Of a stretch of DNA of 64,000 bases, positions 56,796 to 64,000 are shown piece by piece. The number at the start of each line of letters is the position of its first letter. The first letter of the stretch is position 1. Origin of the DNA: Maritimibacter sp. Lineage in GTDB: Bacteria > Pseudomonadota > Alphaproteobacteria > Rhodobacterales > Rhodobacteraceae. Location: NCBI GenBank assembly GCA_002695005.1, contig NZNT01000013.1:123737-187736 (forward strand). Reading direction: 5' to 3'. The notes beneath the pieces were generated by a model that worked only from the letters and a program-made list of their open reading frames with translations, ran no database searches and was not told where the DNA came from. The position numbers were made by a program, and so were the translations under genes.

Positions 56796-57151
56796 CGAGA
56801 ACCGCCGCCCTCCTCGCGCTCGCCGCCCCGCTCGCCGCACATGGCGAGGGCGCGCGTCTTGCGCTTGATTGCGCGGGCGCAGACGACACCGCCCGCACGT
56901 TCGTCTTTGCCCCCGTCGAGGTCGACGCAGAGGGCATCGGGCGCATCACGGTCGGCGAAGACGCACGACCCGGCATCGCCGCCGGGTTCTTTGGCCCGTG
57001 GAGCTGGACCGCCGACAAGGTCAGGACCACGCTCATGGTCAACGGCGACGCCGGCGATGACGGCGTTCCAATGCTGCTCCACGAACTCGACACCACCACC
57101 ACGCCATTCACGGCGACCCTCACCGAATTGACCTGCGAGGCCCCGTTTTGA
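56792..57151 (+). CDS. Small exported protein (119 aa) inside the Liv operon, before livH
   Basis: A signal peptide (MTRTAALLALAAPLAAHGEG) precedes a mature domain of about 100 residues with one cysteine near its start and one near its end (ALDCAGAD and LTCEAPF), possibly linked. The start overlaps the preceding stop (ATGA), and its own stop overlaps the livH start codon. It is the third exported protein of unknown function in this operon. Confidence 0.76.
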   Translation: MTRTAALLALAAPLAAHGEGARLALDCAGADDTARTFVFAPVEVDAEGIGRITVGEDARPGIAAGFFGPWSWTADKVRTTLMVNGDAGDDGVPMLLHELDTTTTPFTATLTELTCEAPF

Positions 57152-58161
57152 TCGATGTGCTGAACGCGATCGTCGCGTTTTTGAATTTCGTCTTCATCCC
57201 GGCCGCCGCCTACGGCAGCCAGCTCGCCCTCGGCGCGCTCGGTGTCACGCTGATCTACGGCATCCTGCGGTTCTCGAACTTCGCCCACGGCGACACGATG
57301 TCCTTCGGGACGATGGCGGTGATCCTGTTCACATGGCTGTTCCAAAGCTGGGGGCTGAGCCTCGGCCCGCTGCCCGTGGCGCTGCTCGCCCTGCCCTTCG
57401 GCATCGTCATCACGGCGCTGCTCGTGCTCGGGACGGACAAGCTGGTCTATTCCTACTACAGGCGGGTGAAGGCCAAGCCCATCGTGCTCGTCATGGCGTC
57501 AATCGGTGTGATGTTCGTGCTGAACGGCGTGGTGCGCCTCATCATCGGGCCGGGGGATCAGAACTTCGCGGATGGCGAGCGGTTCATCATCAATGCGCGG
57601 GAGTTCAAGGAATGGTCCGGGCTGGCCGAAGGGCTCGCCTTCAAGACCACACAGGGCATCACCATCGTCACCGCCGCGATCGTCGTGGCGCTGCTGTTCT
57701 GGTTTCTCAACCGCACGCGCACGGGCAAGTCCATGCGCGCCTATTCGGATAACGAGGATCTCGCGCTGCTCTCGGGCATCAACCCCGAGCGCGTGGTGAT
57801 GATCACATGGATCATCGTCGCCGCCCTCGCCGCCATCGCGGGCACGCTTTACGGCCTCGACAAGAGCTTCAAGCCCTTCACCTATTTCCAGCTCCTGCTG
57901 CCGATCTTCGCCTCGGCCATCGTTGGGGGTCTGGGGTCGCCGCTCGGCGCCATCGCGGGCGGCTTCGTCATCGCGTTTTCCGAGGTGATGGTGACCTATG
58001 CATGGAAAAAGGTCGTGACCTATCTCGTGCCTGAGGCGTGGGAACCGTTGAGCCTGCTGCAACTCCTGTCGACCGACTACAAATTCGCGGTCTCCTTCGC
58101 GATCCTCGTGATCGTGCTCCTGTTCCGCCCAACCGGCCTCTTCAAAGGGAAATCCGTATGA
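57148..58161 (+). CDS. livH: Branched-chain amino-acid ABC transporter permease LivH
   Basis: The 337-residue inner-membrane protein has about eight helices and the LivH features GALGVTLIYGILRFSNFAHGD and the EAA-like loop GINPERVVMITWIIVAALAAIAGTLYG. It ends with VIVLLFRPTGLFKGKSV. TTG is the likely start: GAGG lies about eight bases upstream and the TTG overlaps the preceding stop (TTGA); a GTG nine bases later is an alternative. Confidence 0.92.
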   Translation: MIDVLNAIVAFLNFVFIPAAAYGSQLALGALGVTLIYGILRFSNFAHGDTMSFGTMAVILFTWLFQSWGLSLGPLPVALLALPFGIVITALLVLGTDKLVYSYYRRVKAKPIVLVMASIGVMFVLNGVVRLIIGPGDQNFADGERFIINAREFKEWSGLAEGLAFKTTQGITIVTAAIVVALLFWFLNRTRTGKSMRAYSDNEDLALLSGINPERVVMITWIIVAALAAIAGTLYGLDKSFKPFTYFQLLLPIFASAIVGGLGSPLGAIAGGFVIAFSEVMVTYAWKKVVTYLVPEAWEPLSLLQLLSTDYKFAVSFAILVIVLLFRPTGLFKGKSV

Positions 58162-59462
58162 CCCTGAACTGGCGCAATATCGGGCTCTTCGCCCTCGTCG
58201 CCCTGCTGATCCTCGGCACGGGCATGTTCCAGAGCTGGAACCTTGCCCTCACGATCCTGAACATGGGGCTGGTCTCGGCCATCATGGCGCTCGGCGTGAA
58301 CATGCAATGGGGCTATGCCGGGCTGTTCAACGTCGGCGTGATGGGCTTCATCGCCTTGGGCGGGCTGGCCGTTGTCGTCACTTCGGTCCCGCCGGTGGGT
58401 GAGGCCTGGGCCGCGGGCGGTGTGCGCGTCATCATCGCGCTTCTCGTCGGGCTCGCGGTGATCCTCGGGGGCGTTCAGATCTACAAACGGATGACGCCGG
58501 GCAAGCTGCGGTCACTGGCGCTCGTCGTCTTTCTGGTCGTCGGCTTCTTCGTATACCGCTGGATCTTCGACCCGGCGGTCGAGGCGATCGAGGCGGTGGA
58601 CCCGGCCGCGACCGGCTTCCTCGGCGGGCTCGGCCTGCCCGTCCTTCTCGCCTGGCCTGTGGGCGGCGCGCTGGCGGCCGCCGCGGCCTGGGCCATCGGC
58701 AAGACCGCGCTCGGCCTGCGCTCCGACTACCTCGCCATCGCCACGCTCGGCATCTCCGAGATCGTCGTGGCCATGATGAAGAACGAGGACTGGCTCGGGC
58801 GCGGCGTGAAGAACGTGGTGGGCCTGCCTCGCCCCGTGCCTTACGAGATCGACCTGCAACGCTCCGAAGGCTTCGTCTCCTGGGCGCAGGGCTGGGGCGC
58901 GGACCCGGTCGTGGCCTCCTCGGTCGTGGTCAAGCTGGGCTATGCGGGGCTCTTCCTCGTGGTGCTCCTGATCCTCATCTGGATGTCCGAAATGGCGCTG
59001 CGCTCGCCCTGGGGCCGCATGATGCGCGCGATCCGTGACAATGAGGTCGCCGCCGAAGCCATGGGCAAGGACGTCACGCGCCGCCACCTTCAGGTCTTCA
59101 TCCTCGGCTCGGCCGTGGTCGGCATCGGCGGCGCCATGATGACCACGCTGGACGGACAGATCACCCCGGCCTCCTACCAACCGCTCCGCTACACCTTCCT
59201 CGTCTGGGTCATGGTGATCGTCGGCGGCTCCGGCAACAACTGGGGCGCGGTGCTCGGCGGCTTCCTCATCTGGTTCTTCTGGGTGCAGGTGGAGCCGATG
59301 GGTCAGGCGCTCATGCAGTTCGTGACCGCCGGCATGGCGGACGGATCGGCGCTCAAGGACCACCTGCTCGGCAGCGCGGCCCAGATGCGCCTCTTCACGA
59401 TGGGGGTCATCATGCTCCTCGTGCTCAGGTTCAGCCCACGCGGGCTGATTCCGGAAAAATGA
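58158..59462 (+). CDS. livM: Branched-chain amino-acid ABC transporter permease LivM
   Basis: The 434-residue inner-membrane protein has about ten helices. It contains GVNMQWGYAGLFNVGVMGFIALGG, LRSDYLAIATLGISEIV and the loop SPWGRMMRAIRDNEVAAEAMGKDV that contacts the ATPases. It is longer than typical LivM because of an extra segment of roughly 100 residues (about 75-180) before LRSDYLAIATLG. The start overlaps the livH stop (ATGA). It completes the LivG, F, H, M set. Confidence 0.94.
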   Translation: MTLNWRNIGLFALVALLILGTGMFQSWNLALTILNMGLVSAIMALGVNMQWGYAGLFNVGVMGFIALGGLAVVVTSVPPVGEAWAAGGVRVIIALLVGLAVILGGVQIYKRMTPGKLRSLALVVFLVVGFFVYRWIFDPAVEAIEAVDPAATGFLGGLGLPVLLAWPVGGALAAAAAWAIGKTALGLRSDYLAIATLGISEIVVAMMKNEDWLGRGVKNVVGLPRPVPYEIDLQRSEGFVSWAQGWGADPVVASSVVVKLGYAGLFLVVLLILIWMSEMALRSPWGRMMRAIRDNEVAAEAMGKDVTRRHLQVFILGSAVVGIGGAMMTTLDGQITPASYQPLRYTFLVWVMVIVGGSGNNWGAVLGGFLIWFFWVQVEPMGQALMQFVTAGMADGSALKDHLLGSAAQMRLFTMGVIMLLVLRFSPRGLIPEK

Positions 59463-60064
59463 CCGGCCTCGCGCTCCCCGTCCTCATCCTTGCGGCGGGG
59501 ATGTCGAACCGGATGGCCGGGCGTGACAAGCTGATGGAAGAGGTGGACGGCACGCCGCTCCTCCTCGACCGGGTGGCCGCCGCCCGTGCGACGGGTCAGC
59601 CGGTGCTCGTCACCCTGCCCCCGCGCGATGCACGCCCTGAGCGGTGGAACCTGTTGGACGACTTGCCCGTCGCGGCGATCGAGGTGCCGGATGCCGAGGA
59701 CGGGATGGCCCGTTCCCTCGCCGCCGGGATCACCGCCTTGCCCGAGGGGGCGGTCGCCGTGATGATCCTTCTGGCTGACATGCCCGAGATCACGACCGAG
59801 GATATGCGCCGCGTGCTGGATGCCTTCGATGGCGACATGATCCTGCGCGGCGCGACGGCCGACGGCAAGCTGGGCCATCCGGTCGTCTTTCCGTTCCGGG
59901 ATTTCACGGCGCTTCGCTCGCTCGAAGGCGACAGCGGCGCGCAGGTGGTGCTTGATGAGAACGCGGATCGCGTCAGGGCCGTGTCGCTCCCCTATTCGCA
60001 CGCGCGCACGGACCTCGACACGCCCGAAGCGTGGGACGCCTGGCGGGCGGGTCGGGAAAGCTGA
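59459..60064 (+). CDS. MobA/MocA-like nucleotidyltransferase
   Basis: The 201-residue cytoplasmic protein has the N-terminal nucleotide motif LILAAGMSNRMAGRDKLM, the acidic ILLADMP metal-binding motif and the substrate loop GKLGHPVVFP. All are typical of MocA-type molybdenum cofactor cytidylyl- or MobA-type guanylyltransferases. It overlaps livM by 4 bp (ATGA) and ends the operon. No molybdoenzyme gene is nearby, so its substrate is uncertain. Confidence 0.88.
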   Translation: MTGLALPVLILAAGMSNRMAGRDKLMEEVDGTPLLLDRVAAARATGQPVLVTLPPRDARPERWNLLDDLPVAAIEVPDAEDGMARSLAAGITALPEGAVAVMILLADMPEITTEDMRRVLDAFDGDMILRGATADGKLGHPVVFPFRDFTALRSLEGDSGAQVVLDENADRVRAVSLPYSHARTDLDTPEAWDAWRAGRES

Positions 60065-60757
60065 TCAGATCAGGTCGAGAAGCCGGGCTTCGCGCGCGTC
60101 CACGGACATGCGCGGCGAGATGTAGTTGGCATCGCCATTCTCATACCGAAGGCGCGGAACGCATTCCGTGATCTCCGCCCACTGCTCGGGGAACGCGACG
60201 CGGATCGACCACATCTCGGGCGAGAAGCTCTCCATCCAGACGCCGTTGGCGCGGATGAGTTCGTGGGTGTCGAGCAGAACGTGCTTGAAGCGCATCACTG
60301 AACGCGGGACGAAGTCGATCCCGTCAAGATGCGTCAGGTCGCCCACTTCCGCCATAACCTCGTCCGTGCCGAAGTAAAGCTCGTTGAGCGGATTGCGCAC
60401 GAGGACGCGGTGACCGGCGTTCAGCACGAGGTTACCCGCTTCCGGGTCCGTGCCGCAGGTGCCGGCCTTGATGCGCACGGGGCCGCGCTCATCATCCTGG
60501 GCGCTTTCGTTTTCATTGTCGTAGACGGACATGCTCTCACCGACCCAGCGCACGGCGGCCGTGCCGTGGTCGCGGGTGATGACCTCATCCCCGGCCTTCA
60601 GATCACGCGACAGGACCGGACCGTTCACCGTCTCGATGACGGCGGACGGCGCGAAACCGGACGTCGAGAACGTCGTCAGCGGGGACGATCCGCGCGCGTC
60701 GAACGGCAGGCTGGGGTCTAGGTCGCGATCTACGGCAGGAGAGCGGAAGTGCAACAT
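60065..60757 (-). CDS. Stand-alone Hint-domain protein lacking the nucleophile cysteine
   Basis: The 230-residue protein is a Hint_2-type domain with a short N-terminus. Its blocks align with the C-terminal Hint domain of the adjacent giant protein: AGDEVITRDHGTAAVRWVGES with GEGDRIITRDNGIQEIRWIG, LNAGHRVLV with SPNHRMLV, and KHVLLDTHELIRANGVWMESF with the corresponding DHHEVVLSDGTWSESF. Where the neighbour has CFTPGT, this protein has GFAPSA (Gly34), so the residue needed for autoprocessing is missing. Function is unknown; no signal peptide is evident. Its stop abuts that of the MobA-like gene. Confidence 0.85.
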   Translation of the reverse strand: MLHFRSPAVDRDLDPSLPFDARGSSPLTTFSTSGFAPSAVIETVNGPVLSRDLKAGDEVITRDHGTAAVRWVGESMSVYDNENESAQDDERGPVRIKAGTCGTDPEAGNLVLNAGHRVLVRNPLNELYFGTDEVMAEVGDLTHLDGIDFVPRSVMRFKHVLLDTHELIRANGVWMESFSPEMWSIRVAFPEQWAEITECVPRLRYENGDANYISPRMSVDAREARLLDLI

Positions 60758-61053
60758 GGAGGACGTCCAATCGGTCTACGCAAGAGTTCGAGGTTCAAGC
60801 TAGACGGCAATGGTGCCGGAAATATGAAGCAAATCAGGAAAATGCGACGCAGTTTCGAGCCCCGAATTCCCTTGTTTTGTTGGTCCGCGCATCCCGATTG
60901 ACACAAATTCGCCCGATTTCGCCACATTCCGGCCCGCCCGCGCCCCACCTTCTGCGCCCGTGCAGCCACCGCGGCATGAGGCCCCATATCACGCCGAAAG
61001 GCCTTCTTTTGCGGGCGATTCGGGGGACAGGACGAGAGTTTGTCCGCGTTTCG

Positions 61054-61101
61054 GAAACAATACCGGCAATTGTTTCGCATTAGGGACTGTGGCGAAACAA
61101 T
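61054..61101. promoter_or_regulatory. Operator-like GAAACAAT repeats
   Basis: GAAACAAT (61054-61061) and ATTGTTTC (61069-61076) form a perfect 8-bp inverted repeat around ACCGGCA. A third copy, GAAACAAT, lies at 61094-61101. The arrangement looks like a dimeric-regulator site; the protein is unknown. Confidence 0.45.
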
Positions 61102-61286
61102 GGCGACACTGCGACGCCGGTGTCGAAATTGCTAACAGGCAAATCGCCGGGGGCCAAACCAAAAACAACCCTGCGACCCAGCCGCAAGGTTGCCTTCGGA
61201 ACACTGAAACGTCGGACCAAGCATGCAGGCCTAAACGCGATCCGTCATGCGGACCGGGGGCAGCCCCTCCCCTTCCAGGTCAGGTC

Positions 61287-61310
61287 GCCCGCCGGGTTAC
61301 CCCGGCGGGC
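61287..61310 (-). terminator. Perfect hairpin 7 bp after the giant exoprotein gene
   Basis: GCCCGCCGGG/CCCGGCGGGC (61287-61296 with 61301-61310) closes a 4-nt loop. The minus strand downstream is GACCTGACC, without a T-tract, so it may act as a factor-dependent or weak terminator. Confidence 0.6.
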
Positions 61311-61317
61311 CGCTGCG

Positions 61318-64000
61318 TTACTTGCGAAGCATCTTGGCTTCGTGTTTCTTCAGGATCCGGCGGGCCGAGGTGAAGTCCTCGATCCCCTCGCGGGTCTCCA
61401 GCTCCGGGAACAGTTCGAACAGTTCCTGACGCTGGGCGTTTCCGATCCCCTTGAGCGAGTAGTCGCCCGGCTGGAAGCTTTCCGACCATGTGCCATCCGA
61501 CAGCACCACCTCGTGGTGATCGAAGAGGAAGTGGATGTAGGTCACCTCCTTCACGTCCACCACCTGGATGCCGTTGGACACGAGGTGCTTGGCCGAAGCC
61601 AGAACCTCACGCTCGTCGAAGTAGAGCGCCGTGCGGTCGTTGGCCACGAGCATCCGGTGGTTCGGCGACACGAGCATGTCGCGCTCCGGAAGTCCGTTTC
61701 CAAGGCTCCCCGCCTTGATCAGCACCGGCTTGAGATGCTGCGAGCGGTTGAGCTCCTGCCAGCCCATCGACTTCTGGCCGATCCAGCGAATTTCCTGGAT
61801 GCCGTTGTCGCGGGTGATGATCCGGTCGCCCTCGCCCAGCTCTTCCACCGGCACTTCGCCCTTCGGCGTCGCGATCAGCGTGCCGGGCGTGAAGCAGGGA
61901 ACGATGTCCTCGATGTTCACGAAGTTCATCGTGCCGGTCTTGGCTCCGGTCGAGTCGAAGAAGTCGACGAAGCCGTTCTCCGGGTTGCCACCGATACCCT
62001 TGGTGATCTGGATCGAACCACCGGTCGGCTTGGTGCCGGTCAGGTCGAGCGTATCGTAGTCGTCGCCACCCTCGCCGCCGTCCACGAAGTCACCCGGTCC
62101 GACATTGACGAAGTAGTCCTTGTCGTCGCCGCCGTAGGCTTCGTCCACACCGTCGCCGCCGTCGATGTAGTCCTGGCCCTTGCCGCCGTAGAGTTCATCG
62201 TCGCCGTCGCCGCCGTAGATCTCGTCGTCGTCGATCCCGCCGTCGATGTAGTCGTCGCCGGCATCGCCGTAGAGGACGTCGTCGTCATCCTGGCCATAGA
62301 TCTTGTCGTTGCCGTCACCGCCGCGGATTTCATCGATCCCGTTGTCGGGCCGCGGGTCGAGGAAGGACGGGATCGGGCTCAGCGGATCGTTGGTATCCGC
62401 GTCACCGTAGTCGTCCACCGGGTAGGCATCGTCCTCGAGATCGAGGATATCCGGCGTGATCGGGCCGAGCCCGCCCCAGATCTCGTCATCGCCGTCATTG
62501 CCTTCGATCGTGTCCGAGCCGTGGCCGCCGATGATGTAATCGTCGCCCTCGCCACCGGTGATCGTGTCGTCGTCGAGACCACCGTCGATGGTGTCGTCGC
62601 CGGTCCCGCCGTCGATGACGTCGTCGTCGTCGCCGGTGGTGATCGTGTCGTCACCGGCACCGCCAAAGACCGTGTCCTTGTCGTTGTCCTCGTCGAGGTC
62701 ATCCGGCACGAGCTGTGCGGGCGTCAGCGGCGAGAACGGCCAGTTCGGAACGGTCTCGCCGGGGGCGAAGCCGTAGTCCGATGCCTCGGTCGGTGCCGAG
62801 GTGTCGATGATGTCGTCACCGTCCTCGCCATAGACCGTGTCAGCCCCGTCGCCGGTTGTGACGTCGTCATCGCCGTCGCCGGCATAGACGGTATCGTCAC
62901 CCTCGTAGGACTCGATGATGTCGTCATCCGGCCCCTTGCCCGGGAAGATATTGTCCCCGGCATCGACCATGTCGCCCTCGGGATCACCGGTGTAGTTCGT
63001 GTCGATGAGGTCATCGCCACCGGTGCCTTCCACGATCCCGTCGTTGACCAGCACCGTCACGGTGGCCGTATCGGTCAGCCCGTCTTCGTCCTGGATCGTG
63101 TAGTCGATGGTGATGTAGCCATCGACGGCCGGGGTGTAGGTCAGCGTGCCATCCGCATTGATGACCACGGTCCCTTCCGACGGCGTCGCCGCGATCACCT
63201 TCAGGTTGGCGTCGTCGCCGTCCGGGTCGGTGTCATTGGCCAGCACGTCGATCGTGACCGTGTCGTTGATCGGCACGTTCGCCGTGTCGTCCGTCGCGAC
63301 AGGAGCGACCAGCGGGGCGTTGTTCGACGTCACCGAAACAGTGACGTTCGCCGTGTCGGTGTTCCCGTTCCCGTCTGAGATCGTGTAGGTGAACGTGTCG
63401 TTGCCCGTGAAGCCGGCATCCGATTGGTAGCCGAACGTCCCGTCCCCGTTGTCAGTAATTGTGCCATTCGACGGATCCGTGCTGTCGATCACCGTCAGCG
63501 GATCGCCCTCGGGATCGAAGTCATTTGCCAGCACGTCGATGGTGATCGGCTGTTGCGTGAGTGCCGATGCCTGATCGTCGACCGCGTCGGTGTCGAAGAC
63601 CGTGCCCACGTTGATCGTGACCGTGGCCGTGTCGGTCGCACCGTTCTCGTCCTGCAGGACGTAAGTGAAGGTGTCGGTCCCGGTGAAGCCGCCATCGGGC
63701 ACATAAGTGAACACGCCATCCGAATAGCCGGTGATCGTGCCGTTCGACGGATCCGTGTTTGCGATGATAAAGAAGTCGTCGCCTTGGGGATCGGAGTCGT
63801 TCGCCAACGCATCGATGTCGACAGATTGTCCGGCATTCGTGTTCGCCGCGTCGTCCAACGCGACGACCGTGTTCTGGTTGCCGCCGTCATCTTGGACGAC
63901 CACCGTCACCGTGGCGATATCCGTCGCCCCGTTGCCGTCCGAGATAGTGTAGTCGAACGTGTCGGTGCCGGTGTAATCGGCATCCGGCGTGTAGGTCAGC
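61318..64000 (-). CDS. Giant exoprotein with cadherin-like repeats, RTX repeats and a C-terminal Hint domain (N-terminus outside window)
   Basis: The visible C-terminal 893 residues have three parts. First come at least four tandem cadherin-like/tandem-95 repeats with the recurrent pattern VLANDxDPxGD...GTxTYTP...GxDTFTYT...TDTATVTV. About 350 residues of aspartate- and glycine-rich RTX nonapeptides follow (GGDGDDELYGGKGQDY and many similar), which bind calcium after secretion. A Hint_2 domain starts at CFTPGTLIATP (Cys codon 61894-61896) with SPNHRMLV, ending ARRILKKHEAKMLRK. RTX proteins are normally exported by type I secretion; the Hint domain suggests autoprocessing or crosslinking. The gene continues beyond position 64000. 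Confidence 0.93.
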   Translation of the reverse strand, partial: LTYTPDADYTGTDTFDYTISDGNGATDIATVTVVVQDDGGNQNTVVALDDAANTNAGQSVDIDALANDSDPQGDDFFIIANTDPSNGTITGYSDGVFTYVPDGGFTGTDTFTYVLQDENGATDTATVTINVGTVFDTDAVDDQASALTQQPITIDVLANDFDPEGDPLTVIDSTDPSNGTITDNGDGTFGYQSDAGFTGNDTFTYTISDGNGNTDTANVTVSVTSNNAPLVAPVATDDTANVPINDTVTIDVLANDTDPDGDDANLKVIAATPSEGTVVINADGTLTYTPAVDGYITIDYTIQDEDGLTDTATVTVLVNDGIVEGTGGDDLIDTNYTGDPEGDMVDAGDNIFPGKGPDDDIIESYEGDDTVYAGDGDDDVTTGDGADTVYGEDGDDIIDTSAPTEASDYGFAPGETVPNWPFSPLTPAQLVPDDLDEDNDKDTVFGGAGDDTITTGDDDDVIDGGTGDDTIDGGLDDDTITGGEGDDYIIGGHGSDTIEGNDGDDEIWGGLGPITPDILDLEDDAYPVDDYGDADTNDPLSPIPSFLDPRPDNGIDEIRGGDGNDKIYGQDDDDVLYGDAGDDYIDGGIDDDEIYGGDGDDELYGGKGQDYIDGGDGVDEAYGGDDKDYFVNVGPGDFVDGGEGGDDYDTLDLTGTKPTGGSIQITKGIGGNPENGFVDFFDSTGAKTGTMNFVNIEDIVPCFTPGTLIATPKGEVPVEELGEGDRIITRDNGIQEIRWIGQKSMGWQELNRSQHLKPVLIKAGSLGNGLPERDMLVSPNHRMLVANDRTALYFDEREVLASAKHLVSNGIQVVDVKEVTYIHFLFDHHEVVLSDGTWSESFQPGDYSLKGIGNAQRQELFELFPELETREGIEDFTSARRILKKHEAKMLRK

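Larger units (their letters stand above)
60758..61317. other. 560-bp region without a gene between the two Hint-domain genes
   Basis: It should hold the promoter of the small Hint gene. It contains GAAACAAT three times: an inverted pair at 61054-61061 and 61069-61076, and a third copy at 61094-61101. Near its right end is the perfect 10-bp hairpin that follows the giant protein. I see no credible short gene in it. Confidence 0.6.

Noticed and set aside
62040..63000. Short tandem DNA repeats that resemble a CRISPR array or satellite
   Set aside because: They encode the in-frame RTX nonapeptides; spacing and sequence vary with the protein pattern and there are no cas genes.
61120..63378. 752-aa plus-strand frame over the giant exoprotein
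   Set aside because: Its valine- and aspartate-rich repeats are the antisense reading of the RTX and cadherin-like repeats.

Overview
The window is a GC-rich, densely packed chromosomal segment from an alphaproteobacterium, almost certainly of the Rhodobacteraceae/Roseobacter group. The evidence is the gene order pyrH-frr-uppS-cdsA-dxr-rseP-bamA-ompH-fabZ, a DUF4167 gene after prfA-prmC, a B12-dependent ribonucleotide reductase, class II DAHP synthase, Hint-domain exoproteins, and two copies of the GTATTT...AAGAAG intergenic element typical of this family. The genus cannot be fixed from the sequence. No prophage, insertion sequence or CRISPR array is visible; the content is mostly housekeeping, with small lineage-type genes embedded in it.

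Layout. 1-11.3 kb: the 3' end of mnmA, then a minus-strand envelope/isoprenoid/translation block (fabZ back to pyrH), with a 43-residue membrane protein gene between rseP and bamA, and miaA divergent from pyrH. 11.3-20 kb: an AraC regulator, a GFA-fold protein, a lytic transglycosylase, ssb, an M50-CBS protease, aroK-aroB, and a coupled trio (45-aa membrane protein, 519-aa exported protein, xerD). 20-31 kb: a ubiquinone-binding SRPBCC protein, hpt, a LysR gene divergent from two c-type cytochrome genes, lipA-thioesterase, a peroxiredoxin, and prfA-prmC-DUF4167. 31-38 kb: speB, mazG, an orphan ferric-iron binding protein, a cytochrome P450 with an alpha/beta hydrolase, ccdA and tusA. 38-50.6 kb: nrdJ with a 96-aa partner, tRNA-Pro(UGG), a DUF192 protein, a double cold-shock protein, pdxH, fabI, a xanthine phosphoribosyltransferase, a gamma-carbonic anhydrase homologue, gmk, a YicC protein, a PAS protein and class II DAHP synthase. 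50.8-60 kb: a GlxA-type regulator, a PQQ-type sugar dehydrogenase, and a complete branched-chain amino-acid (Liv) ABC operon interleaved with three small exported proteins and ending in a MobA-like nucleotidyltransferase. 60-64 kb: a stand-alone Hint protein lacking its nucleophile cysteine, next to the C-terminal part of a giant cadherin-like/RTX/Hint exoprotein that runs off the window.

Many neighbours are translationally coupled by ATGA or similar overlaps (cdsA-dxr, aroK-aroB, xerD, hpt, prfA-prmC, lipA-thioesterase, gmk-gamma-CA, the Liv operon), so operon calls are well supported. The observations most worth a second look are the three small exported proteins inside the Liv operon, the cysteine-less Hint paralogue, an inverted DnaA-box pair downstream of miaA, three TGTGCACA palindromes downstream of gpt, the absence of lpxD/lpxA/lpxB beside fabZ, and the small membrane protein between rseP and bamA. 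I did not find a convincing candidate for a wholly new multi-gene system.
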